A stretch of 64,000 bases of DNA, taken from contig NMRA01000179.1 in NCBI GenBank assembly GCA_002633005.1, forward strand, positions 431,831 through 495,830, read 5' to 3'. The translations under genes and the position numbers were made by a program. Below the pieces are notes generated by a model. The model was not told the origin of the DNA. It did not search any database and saw only the letters and a list, made by a program, of their open reading frames with translations. Shown here in pieces: positions 45,601 to 58,578 of this stretch (positions are counted from its first letter, which is position 1; each line of letters begins with the position of its first letter). Source of the DNA: Phoronis australis. Taxonomy: Eukaryota; Phoronida; Phoronidae.

Positions 45601-48600
45601 CCATTTTATGACTTAGCGGGTGAACTTTGTCCAAACAAATATTTATCTGTTCGCTGTTCGTTCACCAGTAGCCACTCCGGTCTTGACATCGGTTTATCAA
45701 CTTTTGTTCAACTATTGAAAGGTGGTAAAATCGAATTCACCTACAAATACGAATTGCGTGAAATTGCACCAACGTAAACTTTGTGTTGAATTGCTGACGA
45801 CGTGGTAAAATTAAACGTTAAATGATTACGTGGAAACATAATTTCGCACTCTAGATGTGAAACTTTTATACATTATGCATAAAAAAGTATCAACAACCAG
45901 GAAATTTGAAATGTGTCAGTAAATTTGCATACAGTTCCAGGGCCGCAGGAAGCGGGGGGAAGGCGGGGCGGGCACAGGCCCCAGCAAAAATTTTCAGGCG
46001 TCTGGGTTAAACCGTGGCAACCCACATAGGCGTGGTGCCGGGGACAGTCGAAAAAAGAAAGACTGCGAAAAACGGATAAGAGAGAAAACTCAAGAGAACA
46101 TTTAACAAATCTGCATCAGTGCATAGTTTACCTTTTGAGGACCCAGGCCATGACATTGTCGTTAGGGTCTTCGCTTTTGCAGCACAGGTCGTCTAAACGC
46201 ACACATATATTTCGAAAAAATCGAGAGAATTAGTAAAGCGAAGTTTTTGCTGAGCGTTCTAATTTACTGGATGTTTAAATTCAATAAGTCAATTTTGCGA
46301 ATGCAAAACTATATTTTGCTAGAGGCCCCTCTCTGGCAAGGGATAACGGTGACAACTTTCGCTTTATTTTTTTCTCCAAACTGTATATCACTTGAGAAAA
46401 ATTGATGACCTGGCAGATAACATCAATTGCCGCGCATTTCCTGATATTTGAAAATACAGATATTTTCATACTGAGGGGCCCCGCTATTGAACGAGGCCAT
46501 TGATGACATTCAAGTGGCCACCTTTTTGTGTTTTTATTAAGAAATTTTTACGGGGCCGCTCGCGGTGAAAGGGTCCAATGTTGGAATCGATTACCTCTAT
46601 TTTCCTGCTTTTTGTGAAATCGTGCTTTCATGTTGAAGGAAGTCACTCCCTGCATCGTTTTTGGACCACACGAGGGTGGAATGAACTGTCACTTTTTTCC
46701 AAGCTTAACGATGTTTAGGCTTTCATCTTAAAGTCCTTGTTGCAAACTGGCCATGTGGTTCTAGTATCCGAAAATACTTACTACATAAAATCTTATTTTC
46801 GACACCCTTTCTTTACATTCTTTTCGCCTTTCTTGCCAAAAGCGATTTTTCAACCGTATTTGACCCTTTTCTCTGAGCGTATGATTACCGGTTGTAATCG
46901 GTTATTTCCGTACCCACATTTCCGGCTCATCAGTTCAGGAACTTGTCCTGAACGCCGCCATTTTTTCCTTGTAACTGAATGTGCTATGGCTTGCTCGAAA
47001 AGTCTTCATTATATTGTTTTATTAGTAATATATCGTGATTCGTTTGCATNNNNNNNNNNNNNNNNNNNNNNNNNNNNNNNNNNNNNNNNNNNNNNNNNNN
47101 NNNNNNNNNNNNNNNNNNNNNNNNNNNNNNNNNNNNNNNNNNNNNNNNNNNNNNNNNNNNNNNNNNNNNNNNNNNNNNNNNNNNNNNNNNNNNNNNNNNN
47201 NNNNNNNNNNNNNNNNNNNNNNNNNNNNNNNNNNNNNNNNNNNNNNNNNNNNNNNNNNNNNNNNNNNNNNNNNNNNNNNNNNNNNNNNNNNNNNNNNNNN
47301 NNNNNNNNNNNNNNNNNNNNNNNNNNNNNNNNNNNNNNNNNNNNNNNNNNNNNNNNNNNNNNNNNNNNNNNNNNNNNNNNNNNNNNNNNNNNNNNNNNNN
47401 NNNNNNNNNNNNNNNNNNNNNNNNNNNNNNNNNNNNNNNNNNNNNNNNNNNNNNNNNNNNNNNNNNNNNNNNNNNNNNNNNNNNNNNNNNNNNNNNNNNN
47501 NNNNNNNNNNNNNNNNNNNNNNNNNNNNNNNNNNNNNNNNNNNNNNNNNNNNNNNNNNNNNNNNNNNNNNNNNNNNNNNNNNNNNNNNNNNNNNNNNNNN
47601 NNNNNNNNNNNNNNNNNNNNNNNNNNNNNNNNNNNNNNNNNNNNNNNNNNNNNNNNNNNNNNNNNNNNNNNNNNNNNNNNNNNNNNNNNNNNNNNNNNNN
47701 NNNNNNNNNNNNNNNNNNNNNNNNNNNNNNNNNNNNNNNNNNNNNNNNNNNNNNNNNNNNNNNNNNNNNNNNNNNNNNNNNNNNNNNNNNNNNNNNNNNN
47801 NNNNNNNNNNNNNNNNNNNNNNNNNNNNNNNNNNNNNNNNNNNNNNNNNNNNNNNNNNNNNNNNNNNNNNNNNNNNNNNNNNNNNNNNNNNNNNNNNNNN
47901 NNNNNNNNNNNNNNNNNNNNNNNNNNNNNNNNNNNNNNNTTGAATATATGCAGCATTTATCATTTGACCATTTTACTTCGACAAAACAGCTTGCAACCGC
48001 ATGCATTTACCGTTCGCCAGTGTCTGGTCTCGATCCGCACCGGGTCCGATAGGCTGCGGTCCCGAGTCTGGCAAAATAATTTCTGTCAAAATATATTCGC
48101 CACATTTCTTCAGCAAATTCGATAAAATTGTCTGCAGTTTGATTTTATTAAAATTAAGGCGCGCTGTCGATTATTTTATCCCCGTTTGCTGGCTGGTAAC
48201 AGTACAGGCCAGGCACTGCTCGAGTCGCACTGACGGCGTTTTCTCGGCCTGGGTTCCTGAATGAATTGTACTTACGGGTTCGCGGCAAGTTCAAAATGGC
48301 GGTGTTTCTTCGGGTGCGAATTGTGAGTGGCGCGTTCATTTAAACTGTTTTCGAGTACGGATCGTGTATTAGTTATGGGGTAGGTACTTCTTGGATCCTT
48401 ATAACATCTTCTAACCATGTAATAAGGGTTAACAACGCGTGAGACAAGGACTTTAAGGTGTCCCATTTCAGAAGGTACCCTCTCTCGTTGGAGCAGTAGG
48501 GGAAATGTCCCTTTGTCCCACTATATACATGTACATGTATATCTGCGCGTGCAGGACAAGTGTACAAAGGCACTATATCTGCTTGTGCACGACAGGTGTA

Positions 48601-49170
48601 CACAATCAATTGTGGTTGATACAATCTATTACAAATGATTCTTTAAAATAGATTAATTTCGACTATTTCTAAGAATGGTATGACATGTTATAAGATTTTG
48701 ATAAGAATTTATATTAACGGAAGGTGTAATATACTGTAAGATCTAAGTTTTCTCATCAGGCCTAGTAATTTATACAAATTTTTGTCACTGACCAAAAGCG
48801 ATCCATAAATGATGATCAGACTGATATATGTGAACGATGATCAGTCTCATCAGAATTCATATCAACCAAAATGGAGGTGCAAGATTTTTACACATGCATT
48901 ACTTATTCTAAGGTCAGAAAATATGATTAAAACAGTGAAGAAGATGAACAGTATACGCAGTGTCTATTTTGTTACGTACAACGTCATTAAGATTGACGGT
49001 AAATATAAAGGGCAAAACTTAGCCTTTGAACTAGCAAGGAGCAATGTATAATGCATACAGAAGTAAGCAACAGTCAGGGCACGGACTTGTTTGTACATCC
49101 CGAGGGGCGTACATGTACATGTAGCTAGGATGGAGGGAGATTTGTCTCGTGCGGAAAACTCTCCGCAGGG
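45601..49170. other. Non-coding stretch with assembly gap
   Basis: It contains the N gap 47050-47939. Apparent long ORFs here are made by the Ns. A short G-rich segment near 45950-46030 (GGCGGGGCGGGCACAGGCCC) looks like part of another small element. No exon was recognised. Confidence 0.4.
47050..47939. other. Assembly gap (890 Ns)
   Basis: A run of 890 N characters. Any reading frame across it is an artefact. Confidence 0.99.
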
Positions 49171-49173
49171 GAG

Positions 49174-49310
49174 CAGGGGCGGATCCAGGATTTTGATTTA
49201 GGGGCGGTCAGGGCAGATATTCGCACCCCCGAGCTGCCAAATGGAATCTGGGAGAATTTTAGGGGGGCCTAGCCCCCTTGTCCCCTCGGCCCCCCCTAAA
49301 TCCCTCACTG
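49174..49310. mobile_element. Short CAGGGGCGGATCC-type element, 137 bp
   Basis: It starts CAGGGGCGGATCCAGGATTT and ends CCCCCCTAAATCCCTCACTG. Its interior (AATCTGGGAGAATTTTAGG) matches the 51674 copy (AATCTGGAAGATTTTTAGG), so the two are members of one subfamily. Confidence 0.7.
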
Positions 49311-50520
49311 CTTACATAAATTTTATGAAACTGGACCAATTAATGGGCTTTTTTGCACACTTGTCGGAGTCAGAGAAATGAGTTGTTTTGTCACGTGACC
49401 ATCACAAGGAGGTGCTTATAAAATTAGGTAGCCTCGCATAGCAAGGCGTCAGTGAGTGTTTGAAACGTAGAATTATCGCGGAGGAAAATGCCAGCGTAAA
49501 AGACAAGACGGCATTTAGAACTGGCTCGGAGAGAAGCACGCGATGAAATCTCTGTACTTCTTCTAAAATGTGTGTTCAAATTTCAAAGTAGCTGGGTAAC
49601 TTTTTTAGAGTTTTCTAAGCTGCGCTATCCGAAAACCGGTGGGACAGCTAACAATCGTTCTCGCAAGCAATGGCATTTCTAAAAATTACTTACGGCCTTA
49701 CTTTAATGTTTGAGTATCAGCTACAATCCTTTGTGAATCCTACGGATAACGAAGGGCAATATTTTATCGCACACAAATCGTCTCCCGAGTTCAAAATTAC
49801 TCCACTGTCAGAACTGAATAAGTCAGTGTAGGCTTATCACTCCAGTAACCTTCAGGATTTATGCCGGGGTTATTTACTTGAGTATAATGCACGTACTGAA
49901 GTTAATAAGGATTGTTTCTCGATCACTTTCTGCTATTAACTGTACGGTCCAAGCACACATAACTAGTACATGTAGAATTAAAAACATACAGTTAGTACTA
50001 CATGTATATGCTTGAGATTCATGGCAATAGCGTCGTCCCGGATTACAGTGACACTCGAATCTCGCTGTAATTTACCCAAAATGCCGTAAACATTCGTCAG
50101 GCACATTTGCTGCCTCGTTTTCGAGCCACTGCAGTTTCACATGTTATTTGTTTTTGTCTTATTCTTAACAAGTTTTTCTTGGTTGCATTACTCTATTCGT
50201 TCTTCCTACTACTATGCTAACGAAGTATTAAATGTTGTGTTGTGGGCTGCAACACCGGCGTGAAAACGTTTTATAAACTGGACAAATACCCGTCGATGCG
50301 TGATCTAAAATTCTTTGCCTTCCCGACATTAATGAGTGACACGAAAATGTGCCTGATTTCAAAACTAAATCACGTACTTACTTATTTCCATAATAACGGC
50401 GAATAAAAGTCATTTATAATGCATACAAACATTTCCTGTTGAGTGACAATATCTGACGAGTGCAGTTTTCAAATGCATATTCTATGCTACTGTTACTGAG
50501 TGCCGAAGCGTGTCAGTTTG
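49311..50520. other. Non-coding stretch, nothing recognised
   Basis: AT-rich sequence without a supported exon or element. Confidence 0.4.
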
Positions 50521-50525
50521 CGTTC

Positions 50526-50885
50526 TTTCCAGGAATTGTCATGAAAAAATGCATGGAAAACTATGCCTCGACATTATTGTTCTCAATGCAGAGTAAAGAA
50601 TCGTTATCAGATAAATACATGCAAGGTTGGTTACATTTAATTCAACCGACATCACAACAGTCGCGTTTCAGATTACACTCTTTCCAAGAATCGTCATGAA
50701 AAAATGCTTGAAAACCGTACTGTGCCTCGGAGTTGTTGTTCTCAATGCAGGGTAAAGAATCGTTATCCGATAAATACACATGTACGCAGACGTTCTCTTG
50801 TACTACACAATGTTGATTTCATTCAATTCAATGCTATTCCCAGAAATTGTTGTTCACAATGCTGGGTAAAGAATTGTTATCAGCT
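50526..50885 (+). repeat. Tandem repeat, 155-bp unit, about 2.3 copies
   Basis: TTTCCAGGAATTGTCATGAA at 50526 recurs as TTTCCAAGAATCGTCATGAA at 50681 and as ATTCCCAGAAATTGTTG at 50836, a constant step of 155 bp. TTGTTCTCAATGCAGAGTAA-like and GAATCGTTATCAGATAAAT-like words recur at the same spacing. Short ORFs across it only reflect the repeat. Confidence 0.75.
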
Positions 50886-51670
50886 TTTGTGTTTTTGCTT
50901 TTTTGGCCCCGTTAATTATCCTCAGAAATTTCAGGCAATATTTCCAATTTCTATTTATTGTTATTACTGGACCATGGATGAGTTAATCCATAATACAAAC
51001 TATTTCACTGTCCAGCAGCTTCTATAATTTATACAATATCACAAAAATTATATTTCATGTTAAAATTTGACAATGATTTTGAGCGAAAACTGATGTGCCC
51101 GACTTTTAAACTATTTATCAGAGTAGGAATTGTATTAAACTACAATTTAGTAATATAACATAAGCAAGTAAACTTCAACGCATAGTACGATCCAAATCCG
51201 TGACATAGGGTATATGGCTTTTTGTCTGGTCTGACGTGCACTGCACTCTTAAGATAGGAAACTTGTTGGTTTTCTCATCGGAATGTGTGAACGAATGAGC
51301 TTATGAAAAACTTACGTTCATTGCACTGTAGTCATGTTATGAACAAAAGAATGAAAAGAGAAAACAAGAAATTGCGGTTTTAATATAGGTGTGCCGTCTA
51401 TATTCGTCTTTTAATCCGTTTTATTCATAAAACGTACTTAGTCGGCACGCATCTGTTTGCAAATTTTATAATGAACAGCGGTTTACTCCGTGGATGGACG
51501 GACACAGGTTATCGCTGACCGTTGTTTTAGTAGCTTTCGGTGCGACGATAGACTGAAGACTGGTTCGAGTTAATCACTTTATTAACTTCGGCCCCACCTA
51601 CTCTTGTCTAGTCAAACAAAATGTACTACGTAATGTCTATTCTATGCTTCAGCTAGTGCTGCAGAACCTT
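50886..51670. other. Non-coding stretch, nothing recognised
   Basis: AT-rich, with no supported feature. Confidence 0.4.
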
Positions 51671-51673
51671 GGC

Positions 51674-51826
51674 CAGGGGCAGATCCAGAATTTTGAGTTG
51701 GGGGGCGGGGCAGAGTATTATCAAGGAATTTTCCCGTCAGACACTTACACCCCGAATTAGCAAATTTAATCTGGAAGATTTTTAGGGGGGCCATGGCCCC
51801 CTTGGCCCCCCTCTAGATCCGCCACT
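51674..51826. mobile_element. Short CAGGGGCAGATCC-type element, 153 bp
   Basis: It starts CAGGGGCAGATCCAGAATTT and ends CCCTCTAGATCCGCCACTG, with a GGGGGGCC/GGCCCCC core. It belongs with the 49174 copy. Confidence 0.72.
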
Positions 51827-51829
51827 GGT

Positions 51830-53205
51830 GAGGAGGGGGAGGGAGAGGAGACACAACAATTCGTGGTGATCGGCACTAAACATTTTAACATCAGAAATAT
51901 TACATTCAAGTAAGTCAGGCAAACACATTTTAATTAATAATCCACTGGTGCCACCTGCCGCCCCGAAGTGTTATACCAGAGGTTTCCAGTTTAATCCCGT
52001 CCTGCAGCCATTTTATTACTGCTTATGAATTTCTGTAATTACATCAGACGTTTCATCTCTTATAATTGCTAAACGTAAATCGAAACATCAAAACGTTCTA
52101 GAAACCATTTGTAGTTAGTTAGTTGCAACAAGAGGGGGATTACGTATATCAAACTTGACAAATATATGTGGCGTTGGCGCAGTTGGATTTTGGAATTAAA
52201 TGGTGAATGACGTCAACATGAACTTGTGTCTTAAAACGCTACGAAATATTGCCACAAGTCAAACTTTAATAATTCTGCTAAAACTAATGATTGCTTAAAG
52301 GTATTTCAATAAACACAATATACATTCATTGACTGGCCGTAGTTTGGCGGGAAATGACGTGGTACGACGGTGATAACTGGTACGGAACCGGTAACTCTAC
52401 CCTACATTTGATGTACGACATGGCACTGACTGAATGCATCAACCAAACATATTAATTTTTGAAAATCCCCTAAAAAATTGACTTTTTCAAAACACCGTGT
52501 TGGCCATATTCGTGCAGAAAAGCGAAATGAACAAATCTGTACACGCTGCTCAAAGCACTTTTGTAAACATACGAAACGAAAACGTCGTTGTCTTAGAAAG
52601 CTGCATGTGCTTGGCAATTCTGACAAAGCACTCTCGTGCTGGAAGTTTTTTAAGATTGAGCACCGTTCCAAAAAATTGTAGGTCTCGTTACAGCTGACCA
52701 CAGAAGCATGATTCTGCGATTTTAGGACTGAAACTGAACCAAATCTGGCGTGGTGACCCATTGGAAGGTGCAGAACTCGGGGAGAAGGGGGGGGGGGGGG
52801 GNGGGGCAATACAAGCGTGATATTTTTATTTTGGATCCATAGTTGCCAGATATTATTCAGCGTCACTTACTACCTAAGGAGGCCACATCATGCGCTATAA
52901 ACATCACCAGACGCTTTGCTTCACAAAACGTGTACCTTGGTGTGTTTCCTTTCATTTTTTTCGACATAGCATTCGCTTTACCAAAGATTCACGCTCAAAT
53001 GCCGCGTTGAGACAAACACCTCTTCACCACGTATTCGCATCTTCCCGTTCAAAATTGTTTTATTTTATACAATTTGTCAATATGTTGTTGACAGAAAATA
53101 TTTGTTTTTGGAACAACGTCATCGACCAACTGATACATGTAACTAGAGCAGATTTTACCGTCAGCGATGCATGAAAACGGAATGCGCAAGGCTAGAATGG
53201 GTAGT
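51830..53205. other. Non-coding stretch, nothing recognised
   Basis: No supported exon. A G run with one N at 52802 is an assembly soft spot. A 154-codon frame spanning it on the minus strand is not supported by any motif. Confidence 0.4.
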
Positions 53206-53210
53206 AGCCT

Positions 53211-53495
53211 CAGTGGCGGATTTAGGGAGTTGCCAAGGGGACCATGCCCCCCCCACCCCCTAAAGTTCTACCAGATACCATTTGGAAGTTCGGGTGCGAA
53301 TTGCTGACTAGCACACGAATAAACACTGCATAGGCCTGAACAAACCCCGTATACCGTTTTTTTTTTTAGTCAACAGGTCCAAAAATTCGAGACTGCTGCA
53401 TCCCCATGTTTTAGGCTGGGCCGCGGGGGCGTTTACCAAAATTTTGGTTATTCCTGTGCCCTTCCCCCCTAACTCAAAATCCTGGATCCACCCCT
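53211..53495. mobile_element. CAGTGGCGGATTTAGGG-type element, 285 bp
   Basis: It starts CAGTGGCGGATTTAGGGAGT at 53211 and ends AAAATCCTGGATCCACCCCTG at 53495, which are inverted end types of the same superfamily. No ORF. Confidence 0.65.
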
Positions 53496-54158
53496 GAGCC
53501 TCAATAATGGTCATTCCGTGTTTGATGTCACTGTCTAAGTTCGTGGAAGTCGTCACCATATGATTTCGAAGTTAGAGCCTTCCAAGTCCGTGGGATTAGG
53601 ACATATAGTTCCGTGTATTTCGCGTCTTTACTGCAAGGGTTAATACTGTGAAAACAAAATCTCCGGAGTAAGAGCTCTTCGGTGCAACAACTCATTCACT
53701 ATCCCATCATCATTGGCGCGTGATAGGAGACCCGTGAGGAATTTTAAAAACGCAAAAAGATGCAGTTCGGCGTAACACAAACAAAAAACAAGTGTGGACG
53801 AAGACTGTAAAAAATAGCTGCGTTTGCAAAATGACTACGGCGTTGTATTGACCGGGGAGCAGCCAGTCTACTGCAACTTGTTAATGTCATGAGCCAAAAG
53901 ATCAAATGTAAAGAAATCTTTAACGTTTTGTTATCCAAAACTTGTTGCATTGTCCATAATACAATGTTCAATATTACCGCATGCCTCCAACCTTCGAATT
54001 AGTGGTCGGTGAACACAACCGATGTGAACTCATGTAACGGAAAAGGTAAAACTAAGTTAATTTATTTGACCCTGTGCCGAGACGAATATCGGCGTCTGCA
54101 CGCAAAGCGGTATGATCCTGACAACTTATTACGCAACTGCTACTCTGGCCTAAAAATA

Positions 54159-54366
54159 GCAGCCGACTATCGGGTCGGCTGATGGCCGGTCGGCAATTAA
54201 GGTCGGCTGTAGAGTCGGCTGGTGGGTCGGCTTATGAGTCGGCACTGGGGCCGGCTGCCGGTCGGCTAAAAATTAGCCGACCGGTCGGCTAATTTGCCGA
54301 CCGTTCGACGGCCGGTCGTCGACTCCTAGCCGAACGGTCGGACAAAAATTCGTGATGTGTGCTGTA
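54159..54366. repeat. CCGACCGGTCGG-rich element, right copy (inverted)
   Basis: The array of GTCGGCTG and GACCGGTC words ends in CCGAACGGTCGGACAAAAAT, TCGTGATGTGTGCTGTA at 54366. This is the inverted counterpart of the 45390 start. About 8.8 kb separate the inner ends of the two copies. Confidence 0.6.
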
Positions 54367-55350
54367 CGTGGAACTTTACCCCTGGAATGGCAACTCCGAT
54401 CTCGCGGCCTCTGTGGTTACACCGCATATGCGTGAGAGATGTTTGCGTTTGTTTCTTCAGGTGTGTTTACTTATTGTGGAATATATTGCCATTAAAACTT
54501 TTTACAGCTCCGCCGTTTTTCAACCGAACTGCATGGGAGCCATATCATTAGAAAGCTCTTTGTCAGTTCTTGATTAATATACCAGAAGCAAATAATTGAT
54601 GCTGTAATTCACGAGTTATTATCATTTCGCATGAGTGGTTTATATACATTTTTAATTCTAAAAACCAAGAGTGTTTCCAAAATGCGAAAAGTAACATCGT
54701 GTTTCGATGATTCAATAGACTTTTACTCTACAAAGACAAATATTTTAGCATTAAAATATTGTACATATTCTGATACCCTTGCCACAGCCTTCGGAACCTT
54801 TCTAGAAAAACTTAATATAATGTTTTTTAATTCCTCTGGCAAGGTCGCAGTGACAAAATTAAGCGTTCTCAAGCTGTTCGTAATTATAACGAAGGGGGTA
54901 CTAGAATGATTAACACATTTTCATTCTGTAAGGCTTTAAACATTAAAATATTAACAAATTAAATAAACAGTCAGTCTAAGACGGCCCAATTGTTTCATTT
55001 GATTTTTCCTGAAATTAGAAATTTTGTCAAGTATGGAGTTGCATATCTCAAGATAAATTTTCCTAACAGTGATCATCACCTTTGGAAAGATTTTTTGAAT
55101 GTGTAATCTCTTGTGGAAATTGTTTGAAGATCCAAAATCAGATTTTCTTAACCAACCTGTATGGTTTAGCAGTGACGTGCAGGCCGTGGCAAAAAGTATG
55201 TTTTACAGGAATTGGTGCCATGGAGGCATTGATAGTCTTTATCATGGACTTTTTTTCCCCAGACGGTAATATTAACTATGGATCATATTGTGGATCTTTT
55301 AGGTCTCAAAACCAACTTTATGGCGTATAATAGTGTAATTTCAGTGATAT
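54367..55350. other. Non-coding stretch, nothing recognised
   Basis: AT-rich with small frames of up to 92 codons and no recognisable domain or splice context. Confidence 0.4.
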
Positions 55351-55353
55351 TTA

Positions 55354-56123
55354 CAGTGGCAGATCTAGGATATCACAAGGGGGGCAACATTTTGTCTGTG
55401 AACATTTGCTCAAAGCACGATCGTAGATGCGCATAGCACCGAATGGGGGAAGGTTGGGAGGGGGGGGGGTTGCTCCCGCCCAGGAAATTTTTCTGTTTTT
55501 TCCTCTAACAATCAAGCATTTTTCTTGATTCCTGAAGTATTATCAAAGAAAAAAAACACGGAAAACGTTTCAAACTTGAAAAACTGCACTTACTTGAGAC
55601 TCGAACTCACGACCTGGCGTATACAGCGCGCTTGCTTTACCACTGCACCACCGCGATTTCACTCTTACGTTGAGTCTAAGAGACGTATTGTTTATGGTCC
55701 ACAGCGTTTGCGCGCGAAACCTACTTCTTTTTGTAATGCTTATTACACTTTTTATATTTTGTGCAAAAAGTTCGTAACAAATTTGTTGTATTTAAAATAG
55801 TCTTTAATTGTCCAAAAGACCAAATCCGTTTTTTGTGTTGGCATTAATGACGCGATTGCTTTGGAAATCATCTTAAGTTCAGGTTTGGCAAAGGAAGAAT
55901 TATGAGTTTCTGAGTGATTCACGAAGGCTTCGATTAAAATTCACATCTTACTAGCATCTTCTGTTTTTTCATCGTCACTCAGAATTCCATTTTCTTTAAA
56001 AAATGAAGAAATTTTCTTCATTGCACAGTGTAGCACACGACGGAAACGGAGTCGTAGTGCGCAGCACCACTGCCGGTCGCCTGGGNGGGGGGGGGGGGGC
56101 GGGCCCCCCTAAATCCGCCTATG
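55354..56123. mobile_element. CAGTGGCAGATC-family element, fullest copy, with tRNA-like segment
   Basis: It starts CAGTGGCAGATCTAGGATAT and ends CCCCCCTAAATCCGCCTATG, giving inverted ends of the form CA-x-x-GGC-x-GAT-Y-TAGG. On the minus strand at about 55594-55660 there is a tRNA-like stretch (GTGGTGCAGTGGTAAAGCAA ... GGTCGTGAGTTCGAGTCTC). Both halves recur separately at 16.7-17.6 kb and, inverted, at 41.4-42.2 kb. A G run with one N at 56086 lies near the right end. No transposase ORF, so it is non-autonomous. The ends are hAT-like but no 8-bp target duplication was found. Confidence 0.7.
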
Positions 56124-56229
56124 ATTTAAGTACCAACGGAAATGTAGTATTGATAGAGTTGTTAGTTTTTAACGGTTTTAATGTACTAAATGAAAGGTCG
56201 ACTTATTTGTACATGTACACAATTAAAAT

Positions 56230-56880
56230 ATAGTTCCGAAGTCCCCAAGTGGGGTCAAAATGGGCCAAGGAATTGAACTTTTAAAAATACAAATAATTTT
56301 TCCTGGGAAGATGTTCATTCCCTTCTTCAAAACACAAGCAACCCAAGAATTAGATGGCGTCAGGTCAGACTCTTGTTGAGAATTTTGACTACAAACTCTT
56401 TTTTAACAATAATTCAAGTTACGGATGACGGCTCTTGTTCCTTTTGTGGACAATCGAAAGAGACTTGGAAACACTTATTATGAGAACGTGAAGTAGTAAA
56501 TTCATTTTGGACAAAAGTTAATGATGAACTTTTAAACGAAGCAAATTCCCAGTTTGTCGGCACTCTCTGATGCAACATTATTTTTGGCTTTTTTGATAAA
56601 AAAGGAAAATTGTTTTTATTGGGTAAACCCAAAAGTTCGGATCAAATAGTTTACTTCTAAGTAGATTTTTTACATTTGTCAAACAATATTTCATGAGTAA
56701 ATGTATTAGTGCTCAGGATTTGTGCAAAAAAGATGGTGTAATTTTGAAAATGTTTCTCTTAGTTGTCAAGAAGATTACACTAGGTGTGGGATATGCGTGT
56801 GTGTGTGCGCAAGCCTTTGTTGTTGTTGTCTTTTTGTGTTATTGTAAATATGCTCATTGCTAATAAATGTATATAAAATT
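56230..56880 (+). pseudogene. LINE 3' end (L1/Tx1 type), broken
   Basis: Frame 56295-56483 reads NFSWEDVHSLLQNTSNPRIR, WRQVRLLLRILTTNSFL, then VTDDGSCSFCGQSKETWKHL and a TGA. The C-x-x-C and the E-x-x-x-H pattern are the zinc-binding segment after reverse transcriptase in L1/Tx1-like elements. Downstream in other frames LLGKPKSSDQIVYF and FTFVKQYFMSKCISAQDLCK continue the same protein end. After about 56800 there is a T-rich tail. Stops and frameshifts show it is inactive; the RT core is not present. Confidence 0.75.
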
Positions 56881-58575
56881 AGCATATAGATCCCTCACAC
56901 TTGATTTGCTTAATTTAGTTAGGCATTCATCTGAAATTATACATCTTTATATATAATAAATTAAATCTTTAGTGCCGTTTGATACAATTACATTTATTAA
57001 AAATTCAGAGTGCAATGGCATTTACGAAAAAATGCGACGAACTACTTCAAGTATCGATCCGGAATCTGCAGACAAAAGGTTTTCTGATAGAAAAAATTAA
57101 ACAGTGAAATTTCCGGGTTTGTTAAATAATTTTGCCGTTTTGGGCTATTGAATTCACGGCAGTAACGTGTAGTGTCATAAAGGACAATTTGGTGATATTA
57201 ACAATGTTGCCACTTGTCAAAACAAGGTGAATGGTGGTTTTAAGCACTAAACCTTTCCATTAGACAGTCCGTAATATGTTTCAACTCACCCGTCTCGAAT
57301 TAAATCAACACCCTAATTCCATGCTCTTTACCTACCATGCTACAATATCTATATCATAAATAATTCCAAACTCGTTCTGGTGCTATTATAGGTTTTTATG
57401 ATATTTGATGGTGTTTTACTTTTTACACGCTTCTAAAGGTTGCATTATTGTATTCCACCATCCAATACCAGACAAGTTGGACTACTGTGCCGTGGCTTGC
57501 TACCTGACATCACCGAGTTCCATAAACTTGATAAGTACCCGTGAATCGCTAAGACGCCCAGAATCAGTCAATTCCGAAATGAGACGATACAACACGTTTT
57601 CCTACCTCCCAAACAAAACAGAGTTCTGTGCGGACAATCACACTGACTACTGTGTGGATTATCATACAAGAACAACCTGATGTTTAGTTGCGAATTTTTC
57701 ATGAAATTTGATTTTGTGAATATTTGGAATAGCAAACAAGTTTCAAGGCATGTCGCAAACCAGTGTAAATGCATTGCAAAACAAGTCTATGGGCTGAGGT
57801 GACGAATTTTTTTCTGTGTATATTTCGGATTTTGCTAGCTCGTTACTGATTTTTATTGTCAAATATACAGTATAAAGGAGTTCAAGTGGGGACATTTTAC
57901 ATGTATGTGTCTAACAAGAAGTACAGAATCGTCGTCAATATAACAGCAGTAGGTTACAGACGCGTTTGCTTATAGTGGGTTCATTTCGACATGGAATTTA
58001 TGTTTCATTCTCAAGTCGGTAGGCTCCGTCAGTTAATTCTAGTATTGAGACAATCTTGATTTCCCGTCTTCTGCATGTTTCGTCGTAGCTCACTCTCATC
58101 TTTTTACCTAAATCCGAGACAACAGCCCCGACCCCTGCCGCTCTCAAGGTTCCGCGTCTGTCGCCTGCAAATAATTGGAGTTGTACACTCTTCTCGAGGC
58201 TAGGCTACGATCCTGGGCTTAAAACACCGTGAAATCGACACCAGTGGGGTGGAAACACTTAGGACACACAGCGAAATGCAAGTATACTAATAAACGACGT
58301 AAGTTATTTGAAACATCGCTCATGGAGTTATGGAGTGATAAATTAACCTTAACAAACTGGCTAAAGTACTTCATGTGACAAAGTCATCCATTTCCATTTC
58401 TCGTCTGCCCAGTTTTCTCCTGTCCAACAACATGCTTCATATGCGCAAAGATTTACACTTGTAGCACTGTCAATTTGAATACATACAGGTAATCGGAATG
58501 CCAGAACCAGTTTTGGGTGATACTGAGGGTGTCGACTGATACTTAGACGGAGGACAATAAAATACTGCGTCGGTT
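56881..58575. other. Non-coding stretch; one unexplained Cys-containing frame
   Basis: Mostly featureless. A plus-strand frame ending at 57680 contains IPDKLDYCAVACYLTSPSSI and LPNKTEFCADNHTDYCVDYH, with a possible acceptor near 57390 (CTATTATAG). It could be a terminal exon, but no family or partner exon is recognised. Confidence 0.3.
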
Positions 58576-58578
58576 ATT

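Noticed and set aside
46737-48125. Long ORFs of more than 300 codons on both strands
   Set aside because: They run through the N gap and consist mainly of unknown residues.
52402-52866. 154-codon minus-strand ORF
   Set aside because: It crosses a G run with an N, encodes a poly-Pro artefact and shows no domain or splice context.
57405-57680. A confident Cys-rich terminal exon
   Set aside because: Cysteines and a possible acceptor are present, but no family, donor partner or upstream exon could be identified.
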